Source of the DNA: Dichetophora obliterata
Taxonomy: Eukaryota; Arthropoda; Insecta; Diptera; Sciomyzidae
NCBI GenBank assembly: GCA_963920525.1
Contig: OY986436.1
Location: forward strand, 31,847,574 to 31,911,573
Length of the DNA: 64,000 nt
Direction: 5' to 3'
Shown: positions 46,538 through 57,140 of the stretch, one piece after another
Layout: the number at the start of each line of letters is the position of its first letter
How positions within the stretch are numbered: position 1 is the stretch's first letter
The notes under the pieces: model-generated
What the model was told of the DNA's origin: nothing
Databases searched by the model: none
What the model saw: the letters and a program-made list of their open reading frames with translations, nothing else
Made by a program: the position numbers and the translations under genes

Positions 46538-46893
46538 GAAAAATGGTAGGTGGCGACCGTAGCCTAGTGGGTAGAGTGCGTGGCCCTTAAGCTAAAGAAC
46601 CGCGGTAGCCCGGGTTCAATTCCAGCTCAGACAGGAAGTTTTTTTTCAATTGAATTAATTTTTCTGTTTGGTCGTCACCTCTTTGCAGACAATGGCAAAC
46701 CTCAGAGAGTAAAAATTGCCATTGAAAGCTTCTTGAGAACATAAGCCGTTCGGAGTCGACGTAGGTCCAGTTCTCGGTCATTTGTGATCAAACATTTAAC
46801 AACACGCACAACACAATTGTTCAATAGAAGCTAGATCAAAGTCCTTCTTCCAAGGGCTGAAATGGCCTGTTTATTTTTAATTTATTATTTTTG
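46538..46893 (+). mobile_element. tRNA-derived SINE, copy 3, with 13-bp duplication
   Basis: AAATAAGTCAAAA occurs perfectly on both sides (46525-46537 and 46894-46906). The head has TAGCCTAGTGGGTAGAGTGC (A box) and GGGTTCAATTCC (B box), a 3' part shared with the copies at 18160 and 29053, and a T-rich tail. This is the freshest copy and fixes the family's limits at about 356 bp. Confidence 0.85.
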
Positions 46894-46906
46894 AAATAAG
46901 TCAAAA

Positions 46907-48594
46907 TTTTGAAAAATAATCAGTTGCCATACATCAAATATATCTCAAATTTTAACTAAGCAGGTCACCATAAAAAATGCATATCTTCCGCACTATTTGT
47001 AAATGTATTTTTTGGATTTGGTGTAACACAGTTCTAATAATGTTTTCGTGAAAAACTTATAGTCAATCTTTCTCAAAATTATTGTTTAAGAACTTTTAGA
47101 AATTGAATATTTAGAAATTTGTATCCCGCTTTTAGTATTTACATTTATGATAAGCTTAAAATTTGGAAAAATTTAAACATCGATATATTAGGTTTTTGGC
47201 CGCTTTTTTTACACTGCGCGTCGTTCTCCGCTTTACTTATCAATTTCATCAAGGTATTTGAGGGCGCCCCTAGCTTAGTTGCACCCGCCCGTAACGCGGG
47301 CTCTGCGGGTCCGCCTTTTACGCCACTGATTGCTACCAATATGACGATAAAACACATATTTACTGATACTCAAATACACTCAAAAAAACTGCTTCCCTTA
47401 AATTAAGATACTGTGGAATCAATTCATAAGCATCTCCTTGATGTAGAGAATTTTGACATGATTTCGTTAAATTTCATTGACATGAATTCGTTGCGACATT
47501 ATCAAAACAGATTTTTAGTTTTAAAGACAAGTTTTTACTTAACCGTAGTCCTACGTTGGTGTAAAAAACTACATTTTTTTAATTTTTATGTATTTCAATG
47601 TATTTTAATTTTTATGTATTTCCAAAACCGTTTAGTTTTGGGATCCATTCTTACATGATTTTTATTTTATGCAGAGTGTGAACAGAAATCACTTTCCTTG
47701 TAGTATCGCAATTATAATAATTTTTGAAAATATTTAAAAACTTCAATTCCTCATCTACACCTCAAAGTGGAATTATGATGTTTTTCTCAACGTTGGACTA
47801 TAGCTATGGTTAAATATAAGAAATAAAGTAAAACTTCCAAAAATTGTATACAAGCAGAAATAATTTGAAGAAGAACTGTATTGTTATCAAGTCCGCTTGC
47901 AACATTCTACAGCATAACTTCTTAAATTTGGAGAAATAAAAGTTAAAATAATTAGATATTTCGTAAAAATACATGTAAGTTTTTCTTTTTTTGTACACCA
48001 CAAGTGATTTATTTACAGGATGCTTTTCTTATATTTCTAAAAAAAATGCGCTTACAAAGCGAACGATTCTAAATGAAGCAAATAAAGCGACTATTGTTTA
48101 ACAAAATGCGATGGTCGAATGAATAACCTTATGGACTTAAACTCACGCGACCGAGGTTCAAATCTCCGGATACTGATTATTTTTCAATTTAATTTAATGA
48201 TAATAATAATAATGTTTGTAGTTTTTCGTCAGTACAAATATAATGATTCTCACGTGATGCTGTTTCCAAAACTCAAAAATTGTTTTAGGGATTCCAAGAA
48301 AAATTTCTTATTTTTAAAGAAAAAGTTTCTCTTAGTTATAGCCGATGGTTAATATACAGTATAAAATTTCTTATTTTCAGAGAAAATGTTTCTCTTAAGT
48401 ATAGCCGACGATGAATAAACGGTAGAAAAACTTTCTCAAATGTCATAAGATTTCAACACAATTGGGTTAAGTTTCTTAAATTTAGCGACTTCTGAAGGCA
48501 ATATAATGATTTCTAATGATTGGGTGCTATGCTTCTAGATTTTCTGGAAATTTTTTCTAAGTGTATAAACAGACGTACCTTTCGTAGAGACCAC
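46907..48594. other. Intron sequence with a tRNA-like segment and a probable MITE right end
   Basis: Near 47333 the minus strand reads CAGTGGCGTAAAAGGCGG, a hAT-type terminus without a found partner. At 48106-48172 the plus strand has a tRNA-like segment (CGACCGAGGTTCAAATCTCC). From 48298 to 48424 a 63-bp phrase with GAAAA(A/T)GTTTCTCTTA..TATAGCCGA is duplicated. At about 48564 an end GGAAATTTTTTCTAAGTG next to TA looks like a MITE terminus. The left end is not found. Confidence 0.45.
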
Positions 48595-48775
48595 CATTTT
48601 TTTAATTGAGAAAAAAACGAGCAACAATACCTTTTGATATGGAAAAATGTATTGCTTATCGTGTCTCGCACCATGTTTAGCATTCGTATCGTTAAACATA
48701 AAGATGCAGTTATTATGGGTTTTTGAAGATTTTGGATTTGAAGATTTCTTATATCTATAGTTATAAAACTTATTT
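48595..48775 (+). repeat. Conserved island of the gene A/B intron
   Basis: AAACGAGCAACAATAC, TTTTGATATGGAAAAAT and GTGTCTCGCACCA match the gene A intron at about 13640-13790 (minus). Its presence here, 18 kb from exon 1, is the main proof that exons 30604-30692 and 52375-52738 belong to one gene. Confidence 0.8.
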
Positions 48776-49815
48776 TCTGTTTGTTTGTTTGTTTATTTGT
48801 TTGGCCTTTATACAAATCTAAACGGCCCAACGGATTTCGCTCAAACTAAATACACATATTAAGTTAATCCCAACTTAAAATGAAACATACTTAGTTTTTG
48901 CCACGCCCTCTCCAAAATTTTTCAACTAACGGTAATTTTGTTATTGTAAAAGTTTTTTCTACCGAAGTTTTGTGTGTATTAAATTTTGAAAAATTTCTGC
49001 TATTTTGACATTAAAAACACTCACATATATTCAAAATTGTAGAAATTTTTCATAAAATATCGTTACCTAAGAATGAGAAAAAAACGACATGAAAATCAAA
49101 GTTTGGTTTTTCGATGCAAATATCTCCGCTGTGCATTAATATATTTCATTCAAATTTTTTTGTTCAAAAGTTCATTAACATTACTTTACAAAAATAGGTT
49201 TAACTGTACTGTTAAGTCAGTGAAACTATGTTTTATAATTATGTCAAAAAAGGTCAAAAATATTGACTTTTTACTCAAAAAAAAAGACTCAAAAATTGTT
49301 TTTGTTGCAAAAATTAAATCAATTAAAAACTGCACATCTGCCTACCTTTCATATGACCTTGCATTTATTTGCAAAAATTCTCCCAGCTAAGCGCAAAAAT
49401 GATTTTACTGTTTTTGTCATCAAAACAACTTTGATATTTTTCGCGAAATTTATTTTTTCCAAAATGTTGTTTCTATATTTTTTCTAAAAAAATCACGTCT
49501 CAAAAATACTGCTTGTGAAAAAATTACCCCAATATCTCTTTCCAATCAAAAGTTATGGCAAAAAATCTATTTTTTCATAAACTATTGTATTAATAAAACT
49601 GAGTTTTGTCTTAAAATTCTCTATAAAGTTTGAACGTCCCCATTTATCTCTAAGAATGCAGTTGTGTGTCTAGAGTAATTACGAACTTTTTGGTTTACAT
49701 AAAATCTACTTATTTTTTAAATTTGTTTTTTTGTGACGGCTCTATTTTTTCTCACTATTGTGTCACCGTTGTGACTCAGTTCTTTATCAATGGTACTTTA
49801 AATGTTGTATATATA
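48776..49815. other. AT-rich intron insertion, no gene
   Basis: It begins with a TTTG tandem run (about 48776-48805) and a GCCACGCCCTCTCC phrase like other non-coding repeats in this window. The open frames are short and AT-driven. Nothing is assigned. Confidence 0.4.
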
Positions 49816-50264
49816 AAGGCGAATTTACACATTTCACTCAAAACGATGATAGTGAACGTTGAACGATGACAGTGAATCAATTTTTAATTTATATTATTCA
49901 AAGTGTAAATAAGATATTTGATGGATGATTCGGGGTTGAATGTCAAAATATATTCGTTGGCTGATTAATTTTATTGACGTTTAAAAAAATTAAATAAATA
50001 AAAGCTATTCAGCAATTAAATAAAAAAAATATAAACTTTCTGCTTGAAATTATGTTAACACCTTTCGATTGTGTTTTAGTACGAAAGACACATCAGTTCG
50101 GTTTGCTTTCACTTTCATCAAAAGTAGGAAGACCTTCTACTTCTTTCACTGTTCAATGTGGATGACAATCATCTTCATTTTAAAGATGAAACTCAATTTA
50201 CATTTTACAAATCAGATGATTCATCCAAAGTGAACGATGATAGTGAATCGTGTAAATTCGCCTT
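49816..50264. mobile_element. MITE with AAGGCGAATTTACAC termini
   Basis: Left AAGGCGAATTTACACATTTC and right GTGTAAATTCGCCTT are inverted repeats. Inside both ends the phrase GTGAACGATGA(T/C)AGTGAA recurs. The 449-bp interior is non-coding. Target duplication is unclear. Confidence 0.75.
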
Positions 50265-51151
50265 AACACTATTTCATCGAAAAGATGAATGTGAATAACA
50301 ATGCTGTAAAAAATTATTTTTTCATGTTTAATGTGTTATTTGAACAATATTGTTGAAAGTCAAATTTCCACGCCAACTTGATTGTCCGACATAAAAAAGA
50401 CAGCGAAATTTTGACATTTTAACTCTCCAATCATGGTTGTTAGCCTGGCTGCATTGAACACATTTTTAGGTTCAGTAGAGTACTAACCGAAAGCATGCTG
50501 AAAAGAATGCTGGAAAATGTTATAAATTAGAAGTAAGCACTGCATTACTAACACGGTTTCAATATTTTAGAAATGTCGGTAACTGTTACTCAATTTAGTT
50601 ATTTTCGCACACAGTGTAAGCTTGCAGTTAAAAACAGAATGGCACTTCTTGCACTATTATTGCAGTTTTTTTCAACTGGATTTATGTCGATCAACTGTTT
50701 ACTTCAATAATATTGTAACAGGTTGCTGTATTTACTATGATTGGAAATTAAAAAGCGTCTGCTTTCTTAACTTACACCTTTTTGCTAATTTGCATTAAGA
50801 AACGACCGTACAATTTTTCGCATAAAAAAGGAATTCTGAAGATTTAAGAAATTGCATTAACTATCAGACTCAGTTTATTTTGTTTTTTATTTAAGACACA
50901 AACCAATTGTTATCTACCAACTGAAAAAACTACTAGAAAATTTAGGAAGTTTGGTGTTTATTTTCCTTTTTTTACAAATTTGATTTCCATAAGCAAAGTG
51001 CAAGGTAACATGTTTATCAGTAACCAGTAAATTCTAGTAATACCAGTAATACCAGTAATACCAGTAATACCAGTAATACCGATAAAATAAAATTATTCCT
51101 TCGTTAAAAAAGCACGGTAAATTTTTTAACTAATATTTTTATAGTGGTATA
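50265..51151. other. AT-rich intron sequence with a (CAGTAATAC)n array
   Basis: No gene. A 9-bp unit, CAGTAATAC, repeats about five times at 51038-51082. Confidence 0.6.
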
Positions 51152-52168
51152 AGGGGTCGTCCATAAACTACGTTACTGATTTTCCGGTTTTTTTTACCCC
51201 CCTCCCCCTGCGTTACTTTTCGTAGTGCTTTTCAAAACCCCTCCCCCCATAAAGTAACGTGACATATGAAATTAATTCATTCTAATGATTATATATTTTG
51301 ACTAGCTCTGACATTTTTCACTAGTATTAGTGACTACTATAACTAGATACATTAAAGGAACTATTGGAAAAAAATCAGTAATTAATATCATCTGTAAAAG
51401 CTATTCCATCTGCGATCCAAGATTCGATGCTCTCAATCACTGGGATAGAAGAAGGTGGTAGCTTTGTTGAGGATTCTTCAAAATAGAATTTTTCATCGGA
51501 TTCTATGTCGACCCATTCAGGTGAATCCTCATTTGTAACGCAAAAAAATTCACCTGGTCTTTGACAGAGTACCCTTAAAGGCTGCACCCGAGCTGCACCA
51601 AGTTCTGTGTTTTTGTGTAAATGCTTTCTGAAAATTGATTTATTTAAATAGTATTTTTTATTCCGATTTATTGTAAACGATATAATACAAACTTGTGGCA
51701 ATTCATAGAAGTTTTAAAAACGAAATACAAGTCGCAGGTAGGACACGACCTCGAACCGATTTCTTCTTTCTGAGAAGGACAGTACATGTCATACGGTATA
51801 TCCTTTGATCAAGAACATTCAGGCCTTAACGTCAAAGCCTGTCGCAAAAGCAAAGACCCAAATTTTTCAGACGTGTGCTGAGATGGTGAAGGAATACCAA
51901 AAGGTTCCTGTGTCGAGGGAAAAGGTGGTGGAAGAAATCGTTGAAACAAAAGTTAACCATCAATTTAGACGATCAAACATAAACATGTTAGGTTAAAAAT
52001 TTTTGAAATGATTGTGTTATTAATAAGAGGTTTTTCGTCGATTTTTTTTAATTTTTGGTAACGTTACAATATCTAAACACCTCCCCCCTACCGTTACTTA
52101 TCGTAGTGCATTTCAAAACTCCTCCCCCCCCCCCCCTAAATTGGTAACGTAGTTTATGGACGACCCCT
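51152..52168. mobile_element. TIR element, AGGGGTCGTCCATAAACTAC termini
   Basis: The two ends are inverted copies of AGGGGTCGTCCATAAACTAC, followed inward on both sides by C-rich tracts (CCCCCCTCCCCC and a 14-C run near 52125) and by CGTAGTGC(T/A)TTTCAAAA. The 1017-bp interior has two short open frames (51375-51701 minus, 51805-51996 plus) with no known domain. A similar terminus is common in insect genomes, but I cannot name the superfamily. Confidence 0.75.
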
Positions 52169-52374
52169 AAAACTTAAATTCAACATGTTTTTACAAAATT
52201 CCAAAATTTAAAAAACATTAAATCGAGAAGTGTATATTAAAATGTTTATATAAATTACTCTCGAGTAGCAGCGGGTATATCAGCTAGTGCTCTATAAAAC
52301 TCCTCGTTTGCTCCTAATATACCTAATGCAAGTGTCGTACACTGTTAAAATTAATATCTTTTTCTTATTTTCAG

Positions 52375-52738
52375 TGCTGGAAGAAAGTCAGTAGCAGCAA
52401 AAGCAACAAAAAATCTAGAAAAAACAATAGCAGATGTAAAAGCAGATATAAAAGCAGCGGACGGAGCAATAGAAAGCAAAATGACTGAAGTAATAAATAA
52501 GTCAAAACTTAACGCAATAAAAGAAATACAGGAAGGATTTAATAATGTAGTCCTTCAATATTTTAAAAATTTGCCTAAAGATTTATCAAACTGTATATTA
52601 AAAACTATTTATGATGCAATACAAGACGCACTAGAAGTAGGAGCAGCAGTAGTACAAGCCCTTGTCATGAAATCAATAAAGGAAAAAATACCTCCAATAT
52701 TGGATATTCGTAGAACTATTCCTTGTATTATTCATTAA
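52375..52738 (+). CDS. Gene B exon 2: body of a secreted Ala/Lys/Glu-rich protein
   Basis: It follows a TTTTTCTTATTTTCAG acceptor and completes the split codon, then AGRKSVAAKATKNLEKTIAD and onward to TAA at 52736-52738; with exon 1 the protein has 150 residues. The core KLNAIKEIQEGFNNVVLQYF and GAAVVQALVMKSIKEK matches gene A closely. After MKSIKEK a 1-base loss relative to gene A shifts the frame, replacing the A-type ending DPITTA with a longer tail ending TIPCIIH. All splice sites and the polyadenylation signal (52942) are intact, so it may be active despite the 21.7-kb intron. Function unknown; secretion is predicted from exon 1. Confidence 0.82.
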
Positions 52739-52941
52739 ACACATAAAAACTACAAACATCTATTGTATTGATTGTTGTTACATACATTTTATCTAAAGCA
52801 CTAAGCTTAGATAAACTTTTGTTTTTATCTCTTATAATATCTCTTAAATTATATATTTTGCTCTATATGTTTTTTATTTTTTCTCCTATTTGTGAGACGC
52901 TGGTTTTTTGTCAAATTTTCCGATTTTATATAACTGCTCTT

Positions 52942-52947
52942 AATAAA
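52942..52947 (+). terminator. Polyadenylation signal of gene B
   Basis: AATAAA about 205 bases after the stop codon, in the same context (CTTAATAAAATTTATAAAT) as the gene A signal. Confidence 0.65.
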
Positions 52948-53519
52948 ATTTATAAATTAAATTAAGTTAAAAATATTGTATGTTCCTTCTTTTGCGGAAA
53001 AAGAATTACGATAAATTTTTGCAATAAAAACTTAAACAAAAACAAAATACACATTAGACTGGCCTTTTTCAATAAATTTTCGAAATTGAAAGTTATGACT
53101 AGTTGCAAACATGAAGCATATATTAATATCAGTTTGATATGAGTACGCCAAATGACCGCGAGTTGAAAGTTTTGTTGTAAGTTGAAAAACATATGAACAT
53201 TTTTTGATACTATTTTTTTTTGGCATAAAACTGATATGCACTTCGCTTGTTATTTAATTGTCCCTAAAAATGAGCTAAAAAATATAAAAATAGTATAAAA
53301 ATTATTAAAGTAAATGAGAAGTTTTCTGAAAAACATTTTGTACAAATACTATACAATAGTTCGGTTGACTATCCTATAACTTCTTGAAAATTTAATAATT
53401 TGTATAAATAAAAAAATAAATAAATAAAATAGAAAATATTTACAAATTTAAAAAAAAACTTTAAAAATACAAAATAATGATATGATAACGTTTAAAAAAA
53501 TAAAAAAGAACCAAAATTT

Positions 53520-54345
53520 GGATAAAAAATTATTGTTGTTGAAACTTGATTTTTTTTCAAAAATGCTTAAAGTGCCTATTTTTGGCATTTCGTGCGAAAG
53601 AAATTCATAAAAAATTGATAAAATTATGTTTTTCATTTAAATTGGCTTCAATAATATAAAAAGATTTTTTCTGATTTTAGTTAGAAAAAAATTTTGGAGT
53701 TCCAGGGCTGCCAACATATCAGACCCTGGTTTAAGGGTAAAAAATATTAAAAATACCCCAAATACCAACCATTTTTATTTTCACCGCTGCCACCTATGAA
53801 TTTTCTTTTTTCACCATTCCATCAAGCACAATATATCCAAAAAAGAATCAGAAACCAAGTCGCACCGCCAGTTTAAAGTTCAAAGAGTCAAAGAAAAAAA
53901 AAATCGGAAACATTTGCCTTTTCAGTCGAAGCCATTTTTCAAAAAACACAATAGAAACTTTTTTAATTAACTGTTTTTTCGCGCATATGTAGCTTTGTTT
54001 GTTTTTTTTTTTTTTTTTTTTTTTTTGTAAAAAAAGAGAATATACGAGTAGCAGTGGTGAAAATGCAATTGGTTGATTTTGTGGTATTTTTAATATTTTT
54101 TACCCCTAAACGAGGGTCTAATATGTTAGCAGCCCTGGAACTCCCAAATTTCTTCTAACTAAAATCAAAAATTTTTAATATTTTTGAAGACATTTTAAAT
54201 GAGAAACATAATTATATCGATTTTGTATGAATTTTGTTGTGTTCGAAATGTCAAAAAAAGGCACTTCGAGCATTTTTGAAAAATAATTAAGTTTCAAAAG
54301 CTTTAACTTTTTTATCCGAATTGTGGTTTTTGTAAGTTTTTGCCG
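53520..54345. repeat. Long inverted repeat (foldback) around a poly-T centre
   Basis: GAGTTCCAGGGCTGCCAACA on the left is mirrored by TGTTAGCAGCCCTGGAACTC on the right. The arms extend about 300-400 bp each way and include GGCATTTCG/CGAAATGTC pairs. The centre has a T run at 54001-54026. Non-coding. Confidence 0.75.
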
Positions 54346-55194
54346 GAAATAGCTTGAGACTATGTTATAGCCAGCCGTAAAGTTGATTTTTAAAATATTG
54401 CAATTTTGAATTTTGTTTGGATTTTTTTTTTCGTAAAAATACTTAAACTTGAAATTTACAAAATGTAAAATTACTTCTAGTAAAAAATTTCATAACGAAC
54501 CACCCAGCAAAAAAGGCTACTGATGTTACCTAGTTAATTACAAATTAATCTTTCCGGATCTTGCCAGTTAAATTTTTAAGAGCATCGGGAAAACATTAAC
54601 CGAAAGTTCCCCGTCAGTATGAATATACATGAGACTTTGTATATCCCTCCAATATGAATTATTCAAGGTTCCCAGTAATTTGGGAAAAGTCCCATTCGTG
54701 GTAGTTTTTAATTTGTCTTGGTTATTTTTTTTCGGGAATTCCCATGATATTTTTTTATCCAGCGTAGTATTTTTTAATTAACGTAGGAATTCAGAGTGGG
54801 ATTTTTTGATTGCAAGGGAATTCAGGAATTTTCTTCTTAAAAATTATTTTTCACTTTTTTTAAGCAAACATTTAATAATGGTATTCGATGAACGACGTAA
54901 GCGTAAAGCTATAAGTTTACGCTGTAAATTTCCTTGAACTTACCCTTAATAAAAACGATTAAATTACTTATTTGTTTTAAGAACAAGTTTCAATCACAAA
55001 ATTGCATGAAAACTTAGTAGAAATATTTTGACATATACCAATACTATCCTGAATTTTTTATTTTTTTGCAAGCGTAAAGTTTACAAAAATTATACTAAAA
55101 TGCCAAAAATAAGTAAAAAATATAATAACTAACAAACAAAATTTAATAAAAAATATTTGTAAGTTTGCTTATCGAATCCATTGCTTTTCAATTA

Positions 55195-55395
55195 TCTTTT
55201 AAAATGAAAATGAAATCACAGTTGCTATTATACGCAATATACGCTCTGCTTACACCACATTGTCGTAAGCTACGTATGTTAAATTGCTTACATTTTTGTT
55301 GTTGCATAATACGCTTCAGTTAATAAATCGCTCTAACGCTATTCACATCATAAGTACGCAGTTCATTGAATACCACTATTATTTCTTTGTGGTAT
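55195..55395. repeat. Uninterrupted copy of the repeat split at 27190-28560
   Basis: It has GTAAGCTACGTATGTTAAAT and AATACCACTATTATTTCTT phrases matching the outer pieces of the 27-kb copy, and serves as its empty site. Confidence 0.55.
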
Positions 55396-55875
55396 TTCTA
55401 TTATTTTTTTAAATTTTTATTTATATGGGATTTATTGAGGTATATTTTAATGCATATGGGATTTTGAGTATGAGTTTTTAATGCATTTTTAAAAACAGTG
55501 GTGTTTTTGTGATAATTTTTAATGGTCATGGTATTTTTTTGGTATTTTTTAATTGCGGTGGGAATATTTTTGTTTACCAGTTCCATAGGAATTTTGGTGG
55601 TATTTAATTTATGTTGCTGTGGGGAAAAAGGAAATTTTCGTAGGAATTGTTTCGAATTTTGACTGGCAACCTTGCATAAATATCAAGTATATAGTCGTCT
55701 TTTTCGCACATTTCATAAGGGTGTAGCCAAAGTAAAGAAATCAAAACTAAAAAAAAGTGTTGTCAGAATACTAATGTTTTTGTTTTATTACCGTTTTGAA
55801 TTTTTTTTTCTTCAATTTAACAAAAATAAAAGTAACATTTTTACATGAAATTCAAATAAAATAAATCTAAGAATA

Positions 55876-56305
55876 AAGGCTTGATTACCCAAGCGTAACG
55901 TGAGGTGGCGCAGCGGGATGTAGCGTAGTGCGACGTTGCCTCGAGGATAAGCGATTACCGAAATCGTAATCCAACGTAGTGCAGGCGCCGTAGTGCAGGG
56001 CACTCATTTTATTCTAGTTGGCTTATTTACTTCTCCTTGTCAACAAAAGATTGCATCCTTTCTTATATAGTATAAAAATTTACAAAAATGTGAAGTTAAA
56101 CAAATTTTTTCGCTTGTAACACAGCTGTCGAACTGTCGAAAAATCGTAACGTAGCGTAGAAATCTATTTTCTACAGACTTCTACGCTGCGTCACGCCACG
56201 TTACGATTTCGGTAACGACTTGTACACATTTATCATTAAGCCCATTTAAGCTCGACAATTAGCAACGTCGCGCTACGTTACCTTACGCTTGGGTAATCCA
56301 GCCTT
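55876..56305. mobile_element. 430-bp MITE with AAGGCTTGATTACCCAAGCG termini
   Basis: Left AAGGCTTGATTACCCAAGCG and right CGCTTGGGTAATCCAGCCTT are inverted. The interior is GC-richer, with repeated GTAACGTAGCGTAG-like phrases in both orientations. Non-coding. Confidence 0.8.
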
Positions 56306-56672
56306 AGTTAGTCCAGTTAGTTTTTATGGAAAGATAAAACTAAAAGTACAGCAAATTACTTAGACTAAGGTAGTCTTCGCCTGCAAAGATGTTGCATTAT
56401 TTTGGATGAATAAAAAGCGGATTTTTTCATATTGTGTTTATTGCATCCAGTTTCTTTTGCTTTAACTTGATTTGCTTGGTTCTGTTATGTGCTTTTTCGA
56501 TACTTTTTCTTATATCTTTTTTGACTTTGCTGTTGGCCATATCAGGAAACTTTCTACATTAAATATGAACATTTTTATCATATAACTACATTTACGTAGG
56601 CGCATTACCAAAAAAAGTATTTTTTAAGAAATTATTGACTTTTTTTTTTAATATGGAGTCGATAGTACCCTG

Positions 56673-57140
56673 TCAAGGTGAAAAGATGTGCTTTCTAATA
56701 AAGAACGAAATAAAAAAAATTATTAACTCCCCCAATTTTCTAAATAATGTCAATACCATTGCTGTGGTATATTCATCATTCTTTAACTTCTCTTCAAGAT
56801 TCATGAATTCAGTTAAAGAGAACAGTGGCAATCTTGCAGCTAAATCAATGTCTATTTCAGTCTTTGTATATCCGAAAACAATTTGACAATTTTTCAGCAG
56901 ATGCTTGGTTAATACCATGTTGTCCCTTATTATTTTATTAGGAACATAAAAATCGGTTTTTGTAATTGCCTTTAAATAAACAACTCTAGCAAAACTTAGT
57001 TTGAGCTCAAATAATAAGAGACAATTAAAAAATAGAATGGGTGACCAAATTAATATAAATCGGTCAACAAATATATCGACCACCGCAAATCGTGCTGATA
57101 TCAATATATTCAGTTTATTACAATTTCTGCAATTCAACAC
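56673..57140 (-). pseudogene. Fragment with a DUF4806-like segment
   Basis: Near the C-terminal end of this frame, LAARLPLFSLTEFMNLEEKL and KNDEYTTAMVLTLFRKLGE resemble the start of DUF4806 (FPL.t.eeLe.lE.kL..e....lv..L..iG). The remainder of the frame (from 57140) has no recognisable domain and may be partly intron. DUF4806 often occurs in insect transposon-encoded proteins, and a TNP2-like relic lies 2 kb away on the same strand. Confidence 0.45.

Noticed and set aside
47145..47357. A short minus-strand frame with a hydrophobic start resembling a signal peptide
   Set aside because: It overlaps a hAT-type terminus (CAGTGGCGTA...) and GC-rich non-coding sequence; no homologue or splice context.
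51375..51701. Minus-strand frame of 108 codons
   Set aside because: Lies inside the TIR element 51152-52168; no known domain and no matching copy to compare. Kept only as a possible interior remnant.
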